Part shown: positions 1 to 5,178 of the stretch, piece by piece | Layout of the letters: each line of letters begins with the position of its first letter | Position numbering within the stretch: position 1 is the first letter of the stretch | DNA from: Planctomycetota bacterium | GTDB lineage: Bacteria > Planctomycetota > Brocadiia > SM23-32 | NCBI GenBank assembly: GCA_030604585.1 | Contig: JAUVVP010000050.1 | Span: forward strand, 1 to 8,777 | Direction of reading: 5' to 3' | DNA: 8,777 bases | The notes under the pieces: generated by a model | Seen by the model: only the letters and a program-made list of their open reading frames with translations | Database searches by the model: none | What the model was told of the DNA's origin: nothing | Made by a program: the position numbers and the translations under genes

Positions 1-1
1 C

Positions 2-157
2 GACGTTGACGACCTCTACGCCGCGATGAGGGAGATGGCGTGCGTGCGCTACTCGCGGGAACAGGTGGCCCGTCAGCGCGCCCGCGTGGCGACACGCTTC
101 TCCCGTGAGGCGATGACGTGCGAGTACCTGCGGCTCTACCGATCATTGTTGAGATGA
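2..157 (+). CDS. Glycosyltransferase, C-terminal end (partial)
   Basis: Only the last 51 codons are present; the gene starts before the window. The frame is open from base 2 to a TGA at 155-157. The visible tail is rich in Arg and Glu and ends with a 'RFSREAM..EYLRLYRSLL' pattern. This resembles the C-terminal helix of GT-B fold (family 4-like) glycosyltransferases, where a 'RFSW..M...Y..LY..LL' pattern is common. No catalytic motif is in view, so the assignment rests on this tail pattern and on the neighbouring galE, which would supply UDP-galactose-type donors. Role and substrate cannot be read from what is here. Another alpha-helical protein with a similar end remains possible. Confidence 0.5.
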   Translation, partial: DVDDLYAAMREMACVRYSREQVARQRARVATRFSREAMTCEYLRLYRSLLR

Positions 158-181
158 GCGGCGATGGCGCGGCCCTCACGC

Positions 182-269
182 GGGTGCCACGGCCAAACTT
201 GTTTTGGCCGTGTGGGTGCGTTGACTGCCAGGCTTCTGCACGCGCAAGCCGAGCTTGCGCGTGGCACCC
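182..269. repeat. REP/BIME-like nested inverted repeat
   Basis: Three pairings are visible. The outer arms GGGTGCCAC (182-190) and GTGGCACCC (261-269) are perfect complements. Inside lie two hairpins: CACGGCCAAA (188-197) with TTTGGCCGTG (203-212) around a 5-base loop, and CACGCGCAAG (239-248) with CTTGCGCGTG (254-263). The second can gain one more pair to give an 11-bp stem with a CGA loop. The two hairpins are related (CACGSSCAAR), and their differences are compensated on both arms. This architecture is typical of palindromic REP/BIME elements. A role as a transcription end for the upstream gene is also possible, although no T-run follows. No transposase is visible in the window. Confidence 0.7.
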
Positions 270-313
270 ATCGGTTAGCTGTCAGTCCATGCCATTCACG
301 GCGGCCCCTGGTG

Positions 314-319
314 TATAAT
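314..319 (+). promoter_or_regulatory. Probable -10 box for galE
   Basis: A perfect TATAAT sits 85 bases before the galE start codon in otherwise GC-rich DNA. No good -35 hexamer is visible at 16-18 bases upstream; the region around 290-296 is a poor match. A TG lies immediately before the hexamer, one base off the extended -10 register. Transcription would begin near 325-327, giving a leader of about 80 bases. It lies downstream of the palindromic element, so galE probably has its own promoter rather than depending on the glycosyltransferase transcript. Confidence 0.5.
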
Positions 320-339
320 GCCGGGTCCTCGGGCGGGAG

Positions 340-378
340 CGGGGCCGCATTTGGGTAGCCCCGGGCGTCGCGCCCGGG
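340..378 (+). promoter_or_regulatory. Competing hairpins in galE leader
   Basis: CCCGGGCG (360-367) pairs perfectly with CGCCCGGG (371-378) around a TCG loop, an 8-bp GC-only stem. An alternative 6-bp stem, CGGGGC (340-345) with GCCCCG (358-363), shares bases 360-363, so the two cannot form together. The lower hairpin ends 14 bases before the AGGAG ribosome-binding site (393-397). There is no T-run after it, so it is not a standard terminator. It may affect leader stability or translation, or may be a by-product of GC-rich composition. Confidence 0.35.
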
Positions 379-404
379 AGACGAGCACGAGCAGGAGCCA
401 CACG

Positions 405-1391
405 ATGAGAGTACTGGTCACGGGCGGGGCGGGCTACGTGGGAAGCCACACGGTGATGGAGCTGCTTCGCGGCGGCCACGAGGCGGTCGTCTTCGACAAC
501 CTGTCCGAGGGCCACGTTCAGGCCGTCGGCGACTGCCCGTTCATCAGGGGGGACCTGGGCGACGAGGGGCAGATAGCCGCTGCACTGAGGCAGGCGGAGG
601 CGGAGGCGGTGATGCACTTCGCCGCCAGCGCCTACGTCGGCGAGTCCGTCGAGGAGCCCGAGAAGTACTACTTCAACAATGTGGTCAACACGCTGAAGCT
701 GCTGCGGGTCATGCGCAGCGAAGGGGTGGATCGCTTCGTCTTCTCCAGTTCATGCACGCTCTACGGCGTGCCCGAGGAAGTGCCGATCACCGAGGACCAG
801 CCCGTCCATGCGATCAGCCCCTACGGGCGCACCAAGGCGGCCGCGGAAGGCATCCTGGCCGACTACGCCGCCGCCTACGGGCTCAAGTACGCCTCGCTGC
901 GCTACTTCAACGCCGCCGGCGCCGCCCCCGACGGCAGCATCGGCGAGGACCACGACCCCGAAACGCATCTGATCCCGCTGGTCATCTACGCTGCGCTCGG
1001 CAGGCGCGACTGCGTCTCCGTCCACGGCGCCGACTATCCCACCGCGGACGGCACCTGCGTTCGCGAATACATCCACGTGCTGGACCTGGCCACCGCGCAC
1101 ATCATGGCCATGGAGGCCTTGGACGGGCGCGGCGTGATGGTCTACAACCTGAGCACCGGCCGGGGGCACTCGGTGCGCGAGGTCATTGACGTGGTCAGAG
1201 AGGTCAGCGGGCGGGACTTCCGCGTGGTGGAGGCGCCCAGGCGGCCGGGCGACCCGCCGGAGCTGGTCGGCTCGCCCGAGAAGCTCGCGCGCGAACTCGG
1301 ATGGGAGCCGCGCTTCCCAACGCTCACCCAGATAGTGCAGACGGCCTGGGACTGGCACAGCGCCCACCCGCGCGGCTTCGCCGAAGGATGA
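405..1391 (+). CDS. galE: UDP-glucose 4-epimerase
   Basis: The 328-residue product interconverts UDP-glucose and UDP-galactose using bound NAD, in the cytoplasm, supplying galactose for surface polysaccharide or galactose metabolism. It is an extended short-chain dehydrogenase. The N-terminus has the Rossmann GGAGYVG motif (residues 7-13), followed by Asp31 after beta-2. The catalytic triad is visible as an SSSC stretch (Ser116) and YGRTK (Tyr140, Lys144). The RYFNAAGA segment (166-173) and the C-terminal RRPGDPPELVG segment match GalE substrate-binding regions. The length is close to the usual 330-340. The start chosen is ATG 405, because AGGAG (393-397) lies 7 bases upstream and the Rossmann strand begins at once; an in-frame start at 318 would add 29 non-homologous residues. 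Its TGA stop is also the first unit of the downstream heptad array. A related NDP-sugar epimerase is the only serious alternative. Confidence 0.95.
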   Translation: MRVLVTGGAGYVGSHTVMELLRGGHEAVVFDNLSEGHVQAVGDCPFIRGDLGDEGQIAAALRQAEAEAVMHFAASAYVGESVEEPEKYYFNNVVNTLKLLRVMRSEGVDRFVFSSSCTLYGVPEEVPITEDQPVHAISPYGRTKAAAEGILADYAAAYGLKYASLRYFNAAGAAPDGSIGEDHDPETHLIPLVIYAALGRRDCVSVHGADYPTADGTCVREYIHVLDLATAHIMAMEALDGRGVMVYNLSTGRGHSVREVIDVVREVSGRDFRVVEAPRRPGDPPELVGSPEKLARELGWEPRFPTLTQIVQTAWDWHSAHPRGFAEG

Positions 1392-1511
1392 AGTATGAAG
1401 TATGAAGGGTGAAGGCTGAAGTATGAAGTGTGAAGTTCACCTGCCCCCGGAAGGACTGAAAGAGCGACCATGCTCAGGTCTTCATCTTTCAGCATTCATA
1501 CTTCATCCTTC
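1383..1511. terminator. Convergent-junction inverted repeat, possible two-way terminator
   Basis: The two heptad arrays form a long inverted repeat. Bases 1383-1399 are an exact 17-base complement of 1495-1511, and the rest of the arms pairs imperfectly. ACCTG (1439-1443) and CAGGT (1475-1479) add a short inner stem. It separates galE from the minus-strand cluster, the usual place for a bidirectional transcription end. There is no strong T-run, so the terminator role is inference from position and symmetry. Confidence 0.4.
1387..1435 (+). repeat. Heptad tandem repeat, seven units of NNTGAAG
   Basis: Seven consecutive 7-base units fit NNTGAAG with no slippage (GATGAAG, TATGAAG, TATGAAG, GGTGAAG, GCTGAAG, TATGAAG, TGTGAAG). 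Only the first two positions vary. The first unit contains the galE stop codon. The period is 7, so the TGA in each unit moves one frame per unit, and the array closes all three plus-strand frames several times. The units are too regular for chance. Confidence 0.85.
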
Positions 1512-1514
1512 ATA
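1480..1514 (-). repeat. Heptad tandem repeat, five units, opposite orientation
   Basis: Read on the minus strand, five consecutive units fit NNTGAAR (TATGAAG, GATGAAG, TATGAAT, GCTGAAA, GATGAAG). It begins 4 bases beyond the stop codon of the RCK gene. It is the mirror of the array after galE and supplies TGA in all three minus-strand frames. Confidence 0.8.
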
Positions 1515-1518
1515 CGTC

Positions 1519-2235
1519 TCACAGGTCGGCCTGGAGGCCGGCGATCTTCTCGTCGGCGCCGATGACCACCAGCACGTCGCCCTCCTCGATGACGTCGTCG
1601 GCGTGGGGCAGGTCGTTGACGTGGACCTCGACCTTCTCCGGCCCTTCCGGCCCGGTCGTCACCTCGCGGGACTTGATCGCAACGATGTTGACGCCGTAGC
1701 GGTTGCGGAAGTCCAGCTCGAGCAAGGTCTTGCCCACGAACTCCGGCTTGGCTTTGACCTCGGCCAGCGAATGGTTGGCGGTGATGGGGGCCAGCACCTG
1801 GGTGTCGGGCATCACGATCTCCTGGGCGACCTGGCGGGCCATCTCCTTCTCCAGGCTGACGATGCGGCTCACTCCCATCGCCTCCAGTATCTGCGCCTGG
1901 TTCTGGTCTATGGCGCGCACCCATATCCCCTTGACGCCGAGCCGCTGGAGGACGGCGGTGACCAGCAGCCCCGCCTCGATGTTGCGCCCGATGCAGACGA
2001 TGGCCAGGTCTATGGCGTCGGCGTCGAGTTTCCTCATGGCGAACTCGTTGGTCGCATCCAGGCAGATGGCCCGGGAGACGCGCTGGTCGATCTCCTCCAC
2101 CAGGTTGCTGTCCGAGTCAACGGCCAGCACGTCGGCCCCCAGCTCGGCAAGGCGGACGGCGAGCCCGAAGCCGAACCTGCCCAGCCCGAAGACCGCACAG
2201 CGAGATAACGGTCGCTTGCCCTGTTGAGAACTCAT
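1519..2235 (-). CDS. TrkA/KtrA-type RCK potassium-channel regulatory protein
   Basis: This is a cytoplasmic regulatory subunit of a Trk/Ktr potassium transporter. It binds nucleotide (NAD(H) or ATP/ADP in the family) and gates the membrane subunit. The 238 residues show an RCK-N Rossmann domain (about 12-140), with GLGRFG (17-22) and Asp40 at the end of beta-2. An RCK-C domain follows (about 150-235). One RCK-N/RCK-C pair and this length fit KtrA-type proteins rather than the two-copy TrkA of E. coli. The start is ATG at 2235 because GAGG lies 6 bases upstream; the frame stays open further back only by running into lpxA. It lies 47 bases after lpxA and is the last gene of the minus-strand cluster. 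No membrane subunit (TrkH/KtrB) is in the window. Function in K+ uptake is from family knowledge. Confidence 0.85.
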   Translation of the reverse strand: MSSQQGKRPLSRCAVFGLGRFGFGLAVRLAELGADVLAVDSDSNLVEEIDQRVSRAICLDATNEFAMRKLDADAIDLAIVCIGRNIEAGLLVTAVLQRLGVKGIWVRAIDQNQAQILEAMGVSRIVSLEKEMARQVAQEIVMPDTQVLAPITANHSLAEVKAKPEFVGKTLLELDFRNRYGVNIVAIKSREVTTGPEGPEKVEVHVNDLPHADDVIEEGDVLVVIGADEKIAGLQADL

Positions 2236-2282
2236 CTTCACCCTCACAGTCGGTGCTGAAGCGTTCGCCTGCTCCGGCCACG

Positions 2283-3086
2283 TCAGCCCCTGCGCAGGCC
2301 CTCCTTGTGGCGCCCGTGCACTCCTTCCTTGGAGCGGCGCAGGAACTGCACCAGGTACCTGGTCTCGGGGCTGACCCCGGGCTGGCTCTCGATCATCTCG
2401 TAGATGGGCGCGCGGTTCAGCTCCCGCGTCCGGTAGATGGCCTTGAAGGCTTCCCACAGCTCGTCAATGACTCTCTGCTCGTAGCCGGCCCTTTGCAGCC
2501 CGATCTCATTGACCCCCCTGACCCTGGCAGGGTTGCCCTCCACCTTCAGGAAGGGGGGCACGTCGTGCACGATGCGGGTCAGCCCGCCGACGAAGGCCTG
2601 GGTGCCGATGGTGACGAACTGATTGACGGCCGCGCCGCCGTAGAGCTTGGCGCCCGCCTCGATGTGGCAGTGCCCGCCCAGCAGCACCCCGTTGACCAGG
2701 AGGGTCTCGTCCTCCACCACGCAGTCGTGCCCGACGTGGCTACAGATCATCAGGTAGTTGCGATTGCCGATGCGCGTGAGACCGTCGCCGGTGACCGTGC
2801 CGATGTTGACGGTGACGAACTCGCGGAACACGTTATCGTTGCCGACGACCAGTTCGGTCGCCTGCCCGTGGAACGTCAGGTCCTGGGGCGGGGTGCCCAG
2901 CACGACGTAGGGCGAGAGGATGTTGTTCGTGCCGAGCGTGACGCGCCCCTCGATGTGGCAGCCGTGGCCGACGACGCAGTCGTCCCCTATGGTCGCCTCG
3001 GGGCCGATCCAGACGTGGGGCCCGATCTCGACGTTCCTGCCGACCTCGGCCCGGCCGTCCACGTGTGCCGTCGGGTGTATCTTCAT
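2283..3086 (-). CDS. lpxA: UDP-N-acetylglucosamine acyltransferase, first step of lipid A synthesis
   Basis: The enzyme transfers a 3-hydroxyacyl chain from acyl carrier protein to the 3-OH of UDP-GlcNAc in the cytoplasm. The 267 residues show a left-handed beta-helix of hexapeptide repeats (about 1-185), then a helical C-terminal domain; E. coli LpxA has 262. The catalytic His is His120 in HVGHDC (E. coli His125), and His139 corresponds to His144. Gly168 sits at the acyl-length ruler position (E. coli Gly173), which suggests a long (about C14) chain. Several residues depart from E. coli: Asn155 for His160, Asn94-Ile95 for His99-Arg100, Thr71 for Lys76 (numbering from memory). The start is ATG 3086, at the canonical 'IHPTA' beginning; no clear ribosome-binding site precedes it. 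It is 59 bases downstream of the fabZ end. A divergent LpxA-family acyltransferase is the only alternative. Confidence 0.88.
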   Translation of the reverse strand: MKIHPTAHVDGRAEVGRNVEIGPHVWIGPEATIGDDCVVGHGCHIEGRVTLGTNNILSPYVVLGTPPQDLTFHGQATELVVGNDNVFREFVTVNIGTVTGDGLTRIGNRNYLMICSHVGHDCVVEDETLLVNGVLLGGHCHIEAGAKLYGGAAVNQFVTIGTQAFVGGLTRIVHDVPPFLKVEGNPARVRGVNEIGLQRAGYEQRVIDELWEAFKAIYRTRELNRAPIYEMIESQPGVSPETRYLVQFLRRSKEGVHGRHKEGLRRG

Positions 3087-3145
3087 CGTATCTGTCGGGC
3101 TGCTTTGCAGGGATGTAGTAAGGGGGCCCGGTGCCGGCGCCCGCT

Positions 3146-3340
3146 TCAGATGGCATCGGCGTCGGCCAGCATGAAGGTCATCTCGGCCTCGCAGGCAACC
3201 TCCCCGTTCACGGTGGCCCTGGCCTTGACCATGGCCAGGCGCGAGCGGACCCGGACGGTTTCGGCCTCCAGCAGCAGTTGATCCCCGGGCATGACGGGCC
3301 GGCGCAGCTTTACGTTGTCCATGCCGACCAGCATGGCCAC
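3146..3340 (-). CDS. fabZ: FabZ C-terminal segment, separated from lpxC-fabZ by an in-frame stop
   Basis: This open stretch encodes the second half of a FabZ hot-dog domain: the GMDNVKLRRPVMPGDQL segment, then the last beta strands. The possible GTG (3340) and ATG (3334) starts both fall mid-domain. FabZ homology actually continues upstream in the same frame to 3370, directly abutting the TAG at 3371-3373. With the stop read as one amino acid, the fusion would be 437 residues, the normal size for LpxC-FabZ. No Shine-Dalgarno sequence precedes the internal starts, so independent translation is doubtful. This piece lacks the catalytic His and Glu of FabZ and could not work alone. It is best read as the distal part of the upstream gene, whether the gene is broken, recoded or mis-sequenced. 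Confidence 0.7.
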   Translation of the reverse strand: MAMLVGMDNVKLRRPVMPGDQLLLEAETVRVRSRLAMVKARATVNGEVACEAEMTFMLADADAI

Positions 3341-3370
3341 CTTGCCGGTGTGTTCCAGCTTGCGCAGAAA

Positions 3371-3373
3371 CTA
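3371..3373 (-). other. In-frame amber codon inside the FabZ domain
   Basis: On the minus strand the codons read GCC GGC ATG TAG TTT CTG CGC AAG. Residues on both sides match FabZ without a gap. In E. coli FabZ, aligned from memory, the position is Leu in 'ATGILAF'. TTG (Leu) to TAG is a single base change. No frameshift is needed to join the two halves. Confidence 0.9.
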
Positions 3374-4459
3374 CATGCCCGCCGTCTGCGCCAGCGCCTC
3401 CAGTTGCAGGACGCCGGGCATGATCGGCAGGTCCGGGAAATGGCCCTGGAAGAACGGCTCGTTTATCGAGACGTTCTTCAGGCCTACGATCTTGTTCTCG
3501 CCTTCGATGCGGAGCACGCGGTCCACCAGCAGGAACGGGAAGCGGTGCGGGAGCACGCGCCGGATCTCCCGCACGTCGAGGTACTCCTGCGGGCGCTCCT
3601 CTCCCTCCAGCAGGCGGCTCAGGCGCGTGGCGAAGACGGCGTTGAGCCTGTGGCCGCTCCTGACGGCCACTATCTTGGCCGCCAGGTCAACGTTGGCCAG
3701 GGCGATGTCTCCCAGCAGGTCCACCACCTTGTGCCGGACGGCCTCGTCCGGAAAGCGCAGCTCGGCCGGTTCGCCGCTCAGCGGCTTCTTGGCCGAGCCG
3801 TCCTTGCAGAGCACAAAGGCGTTGTCGTCAGTCACGCCGCCGCCCAGCTCCAGCCGTTCGAACTCCTCGTAGTCGTCCTCCAGGCCGAAGGTGCGGGCCG
3901 GCGCCAGCTCCTCCATGAAGCGCTCCGGCTCCACCGAGATGGTCAACGCCTCGGTCGGCCCGTAGCCCTCGTCGAAGTCGAGCACGTAGCTGACCGTCAG
4001 CCCCTCCTCATTCGGCATGGCGACTATGGTGGCGTGGCCCTGGGGGATGGCGACGGTCTGCTCGAGCTTCAGTTGGGGCCGCTCGGCGTTCTGGTCCACG
4101 ATGCCGGCGTCTTGCAGCGAGCGGGCGTAGTCGGCGGCGCAACCCCCGAGCGCGGGCATCTCCTCGCCGTCCATCTCGACGATCAGGTTGTCCACATGCA
4201 GGCCGGCGCAGGCGCTCAGCATGTGCTCTACGGCCCGCACCTCCACGTTGTTCCAGTTCAGCATGGTGCAGCGGAACCCCTCGCCGAGCGCCTCGGTGGT
4301 GGCGGGCACCACCGGGCTGTCCGGCAGGTCGGTGCGCACGAACAGCACGCCTGTGGAGGTCTCGGCCGGGCGCAGGCGGACCGCCGCCGGCCGGCCGGAG
4401 AACAGCGCCGTGCCGGAAAGCTCCGCCTCCTGGGCGATGGTCCGCTGAGGGCGAGCCAC
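3371..4459 (-). CDS. lpxC: LpxC-FabZ fusion, cut short by an amber codon in FabZ
   Basis: LpxC removes the acetyl group from UDP-3-O-acyl-GlcNAc, the committed step of lipid A synthesis. FabZ dehydrates 3-hydroxyacyl-ACP in fatty-acid elongation. Residues 1-285 are LpxC. Its zinc and catalytic residues are all present: Glu78-His79, His243 and Asp247 (HKVVD), and His270 (SGH). The ARTFGLEDD and GGGVTDDNA segments also match. FabZ begins near 295 ([13 protein letters not shown]) and has the catalytic His340 (QGHFP) and Glu354 (LEALAQ). The frame then stops after 362 residues, in the middle of the hot-dog fold. The start is GTG 4459, with GAGGTG 7 bases upstream and 25 bases after the skp stop. 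LpxC-FabZ fusions are known from Bacteroidetes and other lineages. As written, LpxC could still work but the FabZ half would be incomplete. Confidence 0.9.
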   Translation of the reverse strand: MARPQRTIAQEAELSGTALFSGRPAAVRLRPAETSTGVLFVRTDLPDSPVVPATTEALGEGFRCTMLNWNNVEVRAVEHMLSACAGLHVDNLIVEMDGEEMPALGGCAADYARSLQDAGIVDQNAERPQLKLEQTVAIPQGHATIVAMPNEEGLTVSYVLDFDEGYGPTEALTISVEPERFMEELAPARTFGLEDDYEEFERLELGGGVTDDNAFVLCKDGSAKKPLSGEPAELRFPDEAVRHKVVDLLGDIALANVDLAAKIVAVRSGHRLNAVFATRLSRLLEGEERPQEYLDVREIRRVLPHRFPFLLVDRVLRIEGENKIVGLKNVSINEPFFQGHFPDLPIMPGVLQLEALAQTAGM

Positions 4460-4484
4460 CTCACTTCACCTCAATGGGTCCGGG

Positions 4485-5108
4485 CTACTCCGCGTTGAGC
4501 CTCTCGATGATCGGCCCGCTGATGTCGAGCGCCGCGTCGGCGTAGAGCACTTCCGTGGTGGCCATCTGGAGGCTCTGCTGCGCCGTCTGCGGGCCGGTCG
4601 CCTCGAAGCCCTGCTTCTTCAGCACGAGGGTGATGCCGTGCTGGCGGGCGTAGTCGCCCACGACGCGGCTCAGGTCGCCGAACAGGTCGCGGATGGACTG
4701 GTTGTAGTGCTGGACCAATCTCCTCTCGAACTCCAACTGGGTCCGCTGGAGCTCCTGGAGGGCCTGCTCGACCTGGCGGGCCTTCCGTCGCCTCTCCTCG
4801 GTGCCGGGCGGCTGGTTCTCGAGTTCGGTGCGCAGCACCTGCCACTGCTGCTTCAGCTTGTCGGTGGTGCGCTTCATCGTTTGCAGCAGGCGGGTGCGCT
4901 CTTCCTGCGCATCCTGCCACTGCTGGCTGCCGCGCCGCACCTGGGACATGTCCACAACGGCCGCGACCAGTGCGGGGGCCGGCGCAGGTCCGGCCTCCTC
5001 ATCCGCCCCTCGCGCAGCGCTCAGAGCCGCCAGCAGGGCAACGGCCGCACCGCCAACCAGCAGGTAGCGCCAGAGGGGCGACCGCTGGCGGATCGTCACA
5101 TCAGCCAT
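4485..5108 (-). CDS. skp: Periplasmic chaperone Skp/OmpH
   Basis: Skp holds unfolded outer-membrane proteins in the periplasm and delivers them to the BamA complex. The 207-residue protein has an N-terminal hydrophobic segment (about 13-32) with a probable signal-peptidase site near 'SAARGA'. The 'ALVAAVVDMSQV' strand that starts the Skp body follows. A long charged coiled coil (about 62-135) forms the tentacle arms. The C-terminal part reads GITLVLKKQGF and 'VLYADAALDIS', a Skp hallmark. It is longer than E. coli Skp (161), mostly through the N-terminal and Ala/Pro-rich linker region. The start is ATG 5108, because AGGA lies 7 bases upstream and the signal peptide begins there; the longer frame to 5336 runs inside bamA. 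It is the only gene here ending in TAG. It lies between bamA and lpxC-fabZ, the classic position. Confidence 0.9.
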   Translation of the reverse strand: MADVTIRQRSPLWRYLLVGGAAVALLAALSAARGADEEAGPAPAPALVAAVVDMSQVRRGSQQWQDAQEERTRLLQTMKRTTDKLKQQWQVLRTELENQPPGTEERRRKARQVEQALQELQRTQLEFERRLVQHYNQSIRDLFGDLSRVVGDYARQHGITLVLKKQGFEATGPQTAQQSLQMATTEVLYADAALDISGPIIERLNAE

Positions 5109-5123
5109 AGGTCTGTCCTGTCC

Positions 5124-5133
5124 GGGGGGGGGG
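5124..5133. repeat. Ten-G homopolymer in the skp leader
   Basis: Ten consecutive G on the plus strand (C in the skp message) lie 15 bases before the skp start codon, within the 70-base bamA-skp gap. Runs this long are prone to slippage and to sequencing error. It lies just upstream of the AGGA ribosome-binding site, so a length change would alter spacing to any promoter but not the reading frame. Confidence 0.75.
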
Positions 5134-5146
5134 CCGGGCGGCCTAT

Positions 5147-5175
5147 AATGTAAACGAAGACCGTCCTGGGCACAA
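5147..5175 (-). promoter_or_regulatory. Weak candidate promoter for skp-lpxC-fabZ-lpxA
   Basis: On the minus strand TTGTGC (5170-5175) and TACATT (5147-5152) are 17 bases apart in the bamA-skp gap. They match the sigma-70 consensus at 3 of 6 and 4 of 6 positions. Transcription would begin near 5140, upstream of the ten-C run. The match is modest. Its interest comes from lying just after a terminator-like hairpin at the end of bamA. Confidence 0.22.
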
Positions 5176-5178
5176 CGG

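Noticed and set aside
118..358. Small plus-strand open frames at 118-318 and 164-358
   Set aside because: They run through the palindromic element and promoter region, have no ribosome-binding site or recognisable motif, and overlap each other.
2236..2457. Longer N-terminus for the RCK protein beginning at 2457
   Set aside because: The extension runs into lpxA and reads as Arg/Ala/Pro-rich noise. The Rossmann fold starts just after the ATG at 2235.
3319..3336. Hairpin CCATGC/GCATGG downstream of the amber codon as a recoding signal
   Set aside because: The stem has six pairs and starts 34 bases after the stop. It matches no known read-through or selenocysteine element, and such elements act on UGA in the selenocysteine case. 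Probably chance from the Met and Gly codons.
3146..3340. Independent small FabZ protein from the internal GTG/ATG
   Set aside because: Both starts fall inside a conserved strand, no ribosome-binding site precedes them, and the catalytic residues are in the upstream part.
3131..4498. Plus-strand open frame of 455 codons opposite lpxC-fabZ
   Set aside because: It is an antisense shadow of the LpxC-FabZ coding strand. It spans the whole fusion, including the amber position, and shows no recognisable family.
5144..5149. Plus-strand TATAAT in the bamA-skp gap as an antisense promoter
   Set aside because: No -35-like sequence lies 16-18 bases upstream, where the G-rich run sits, and no plus-strand gene follows.
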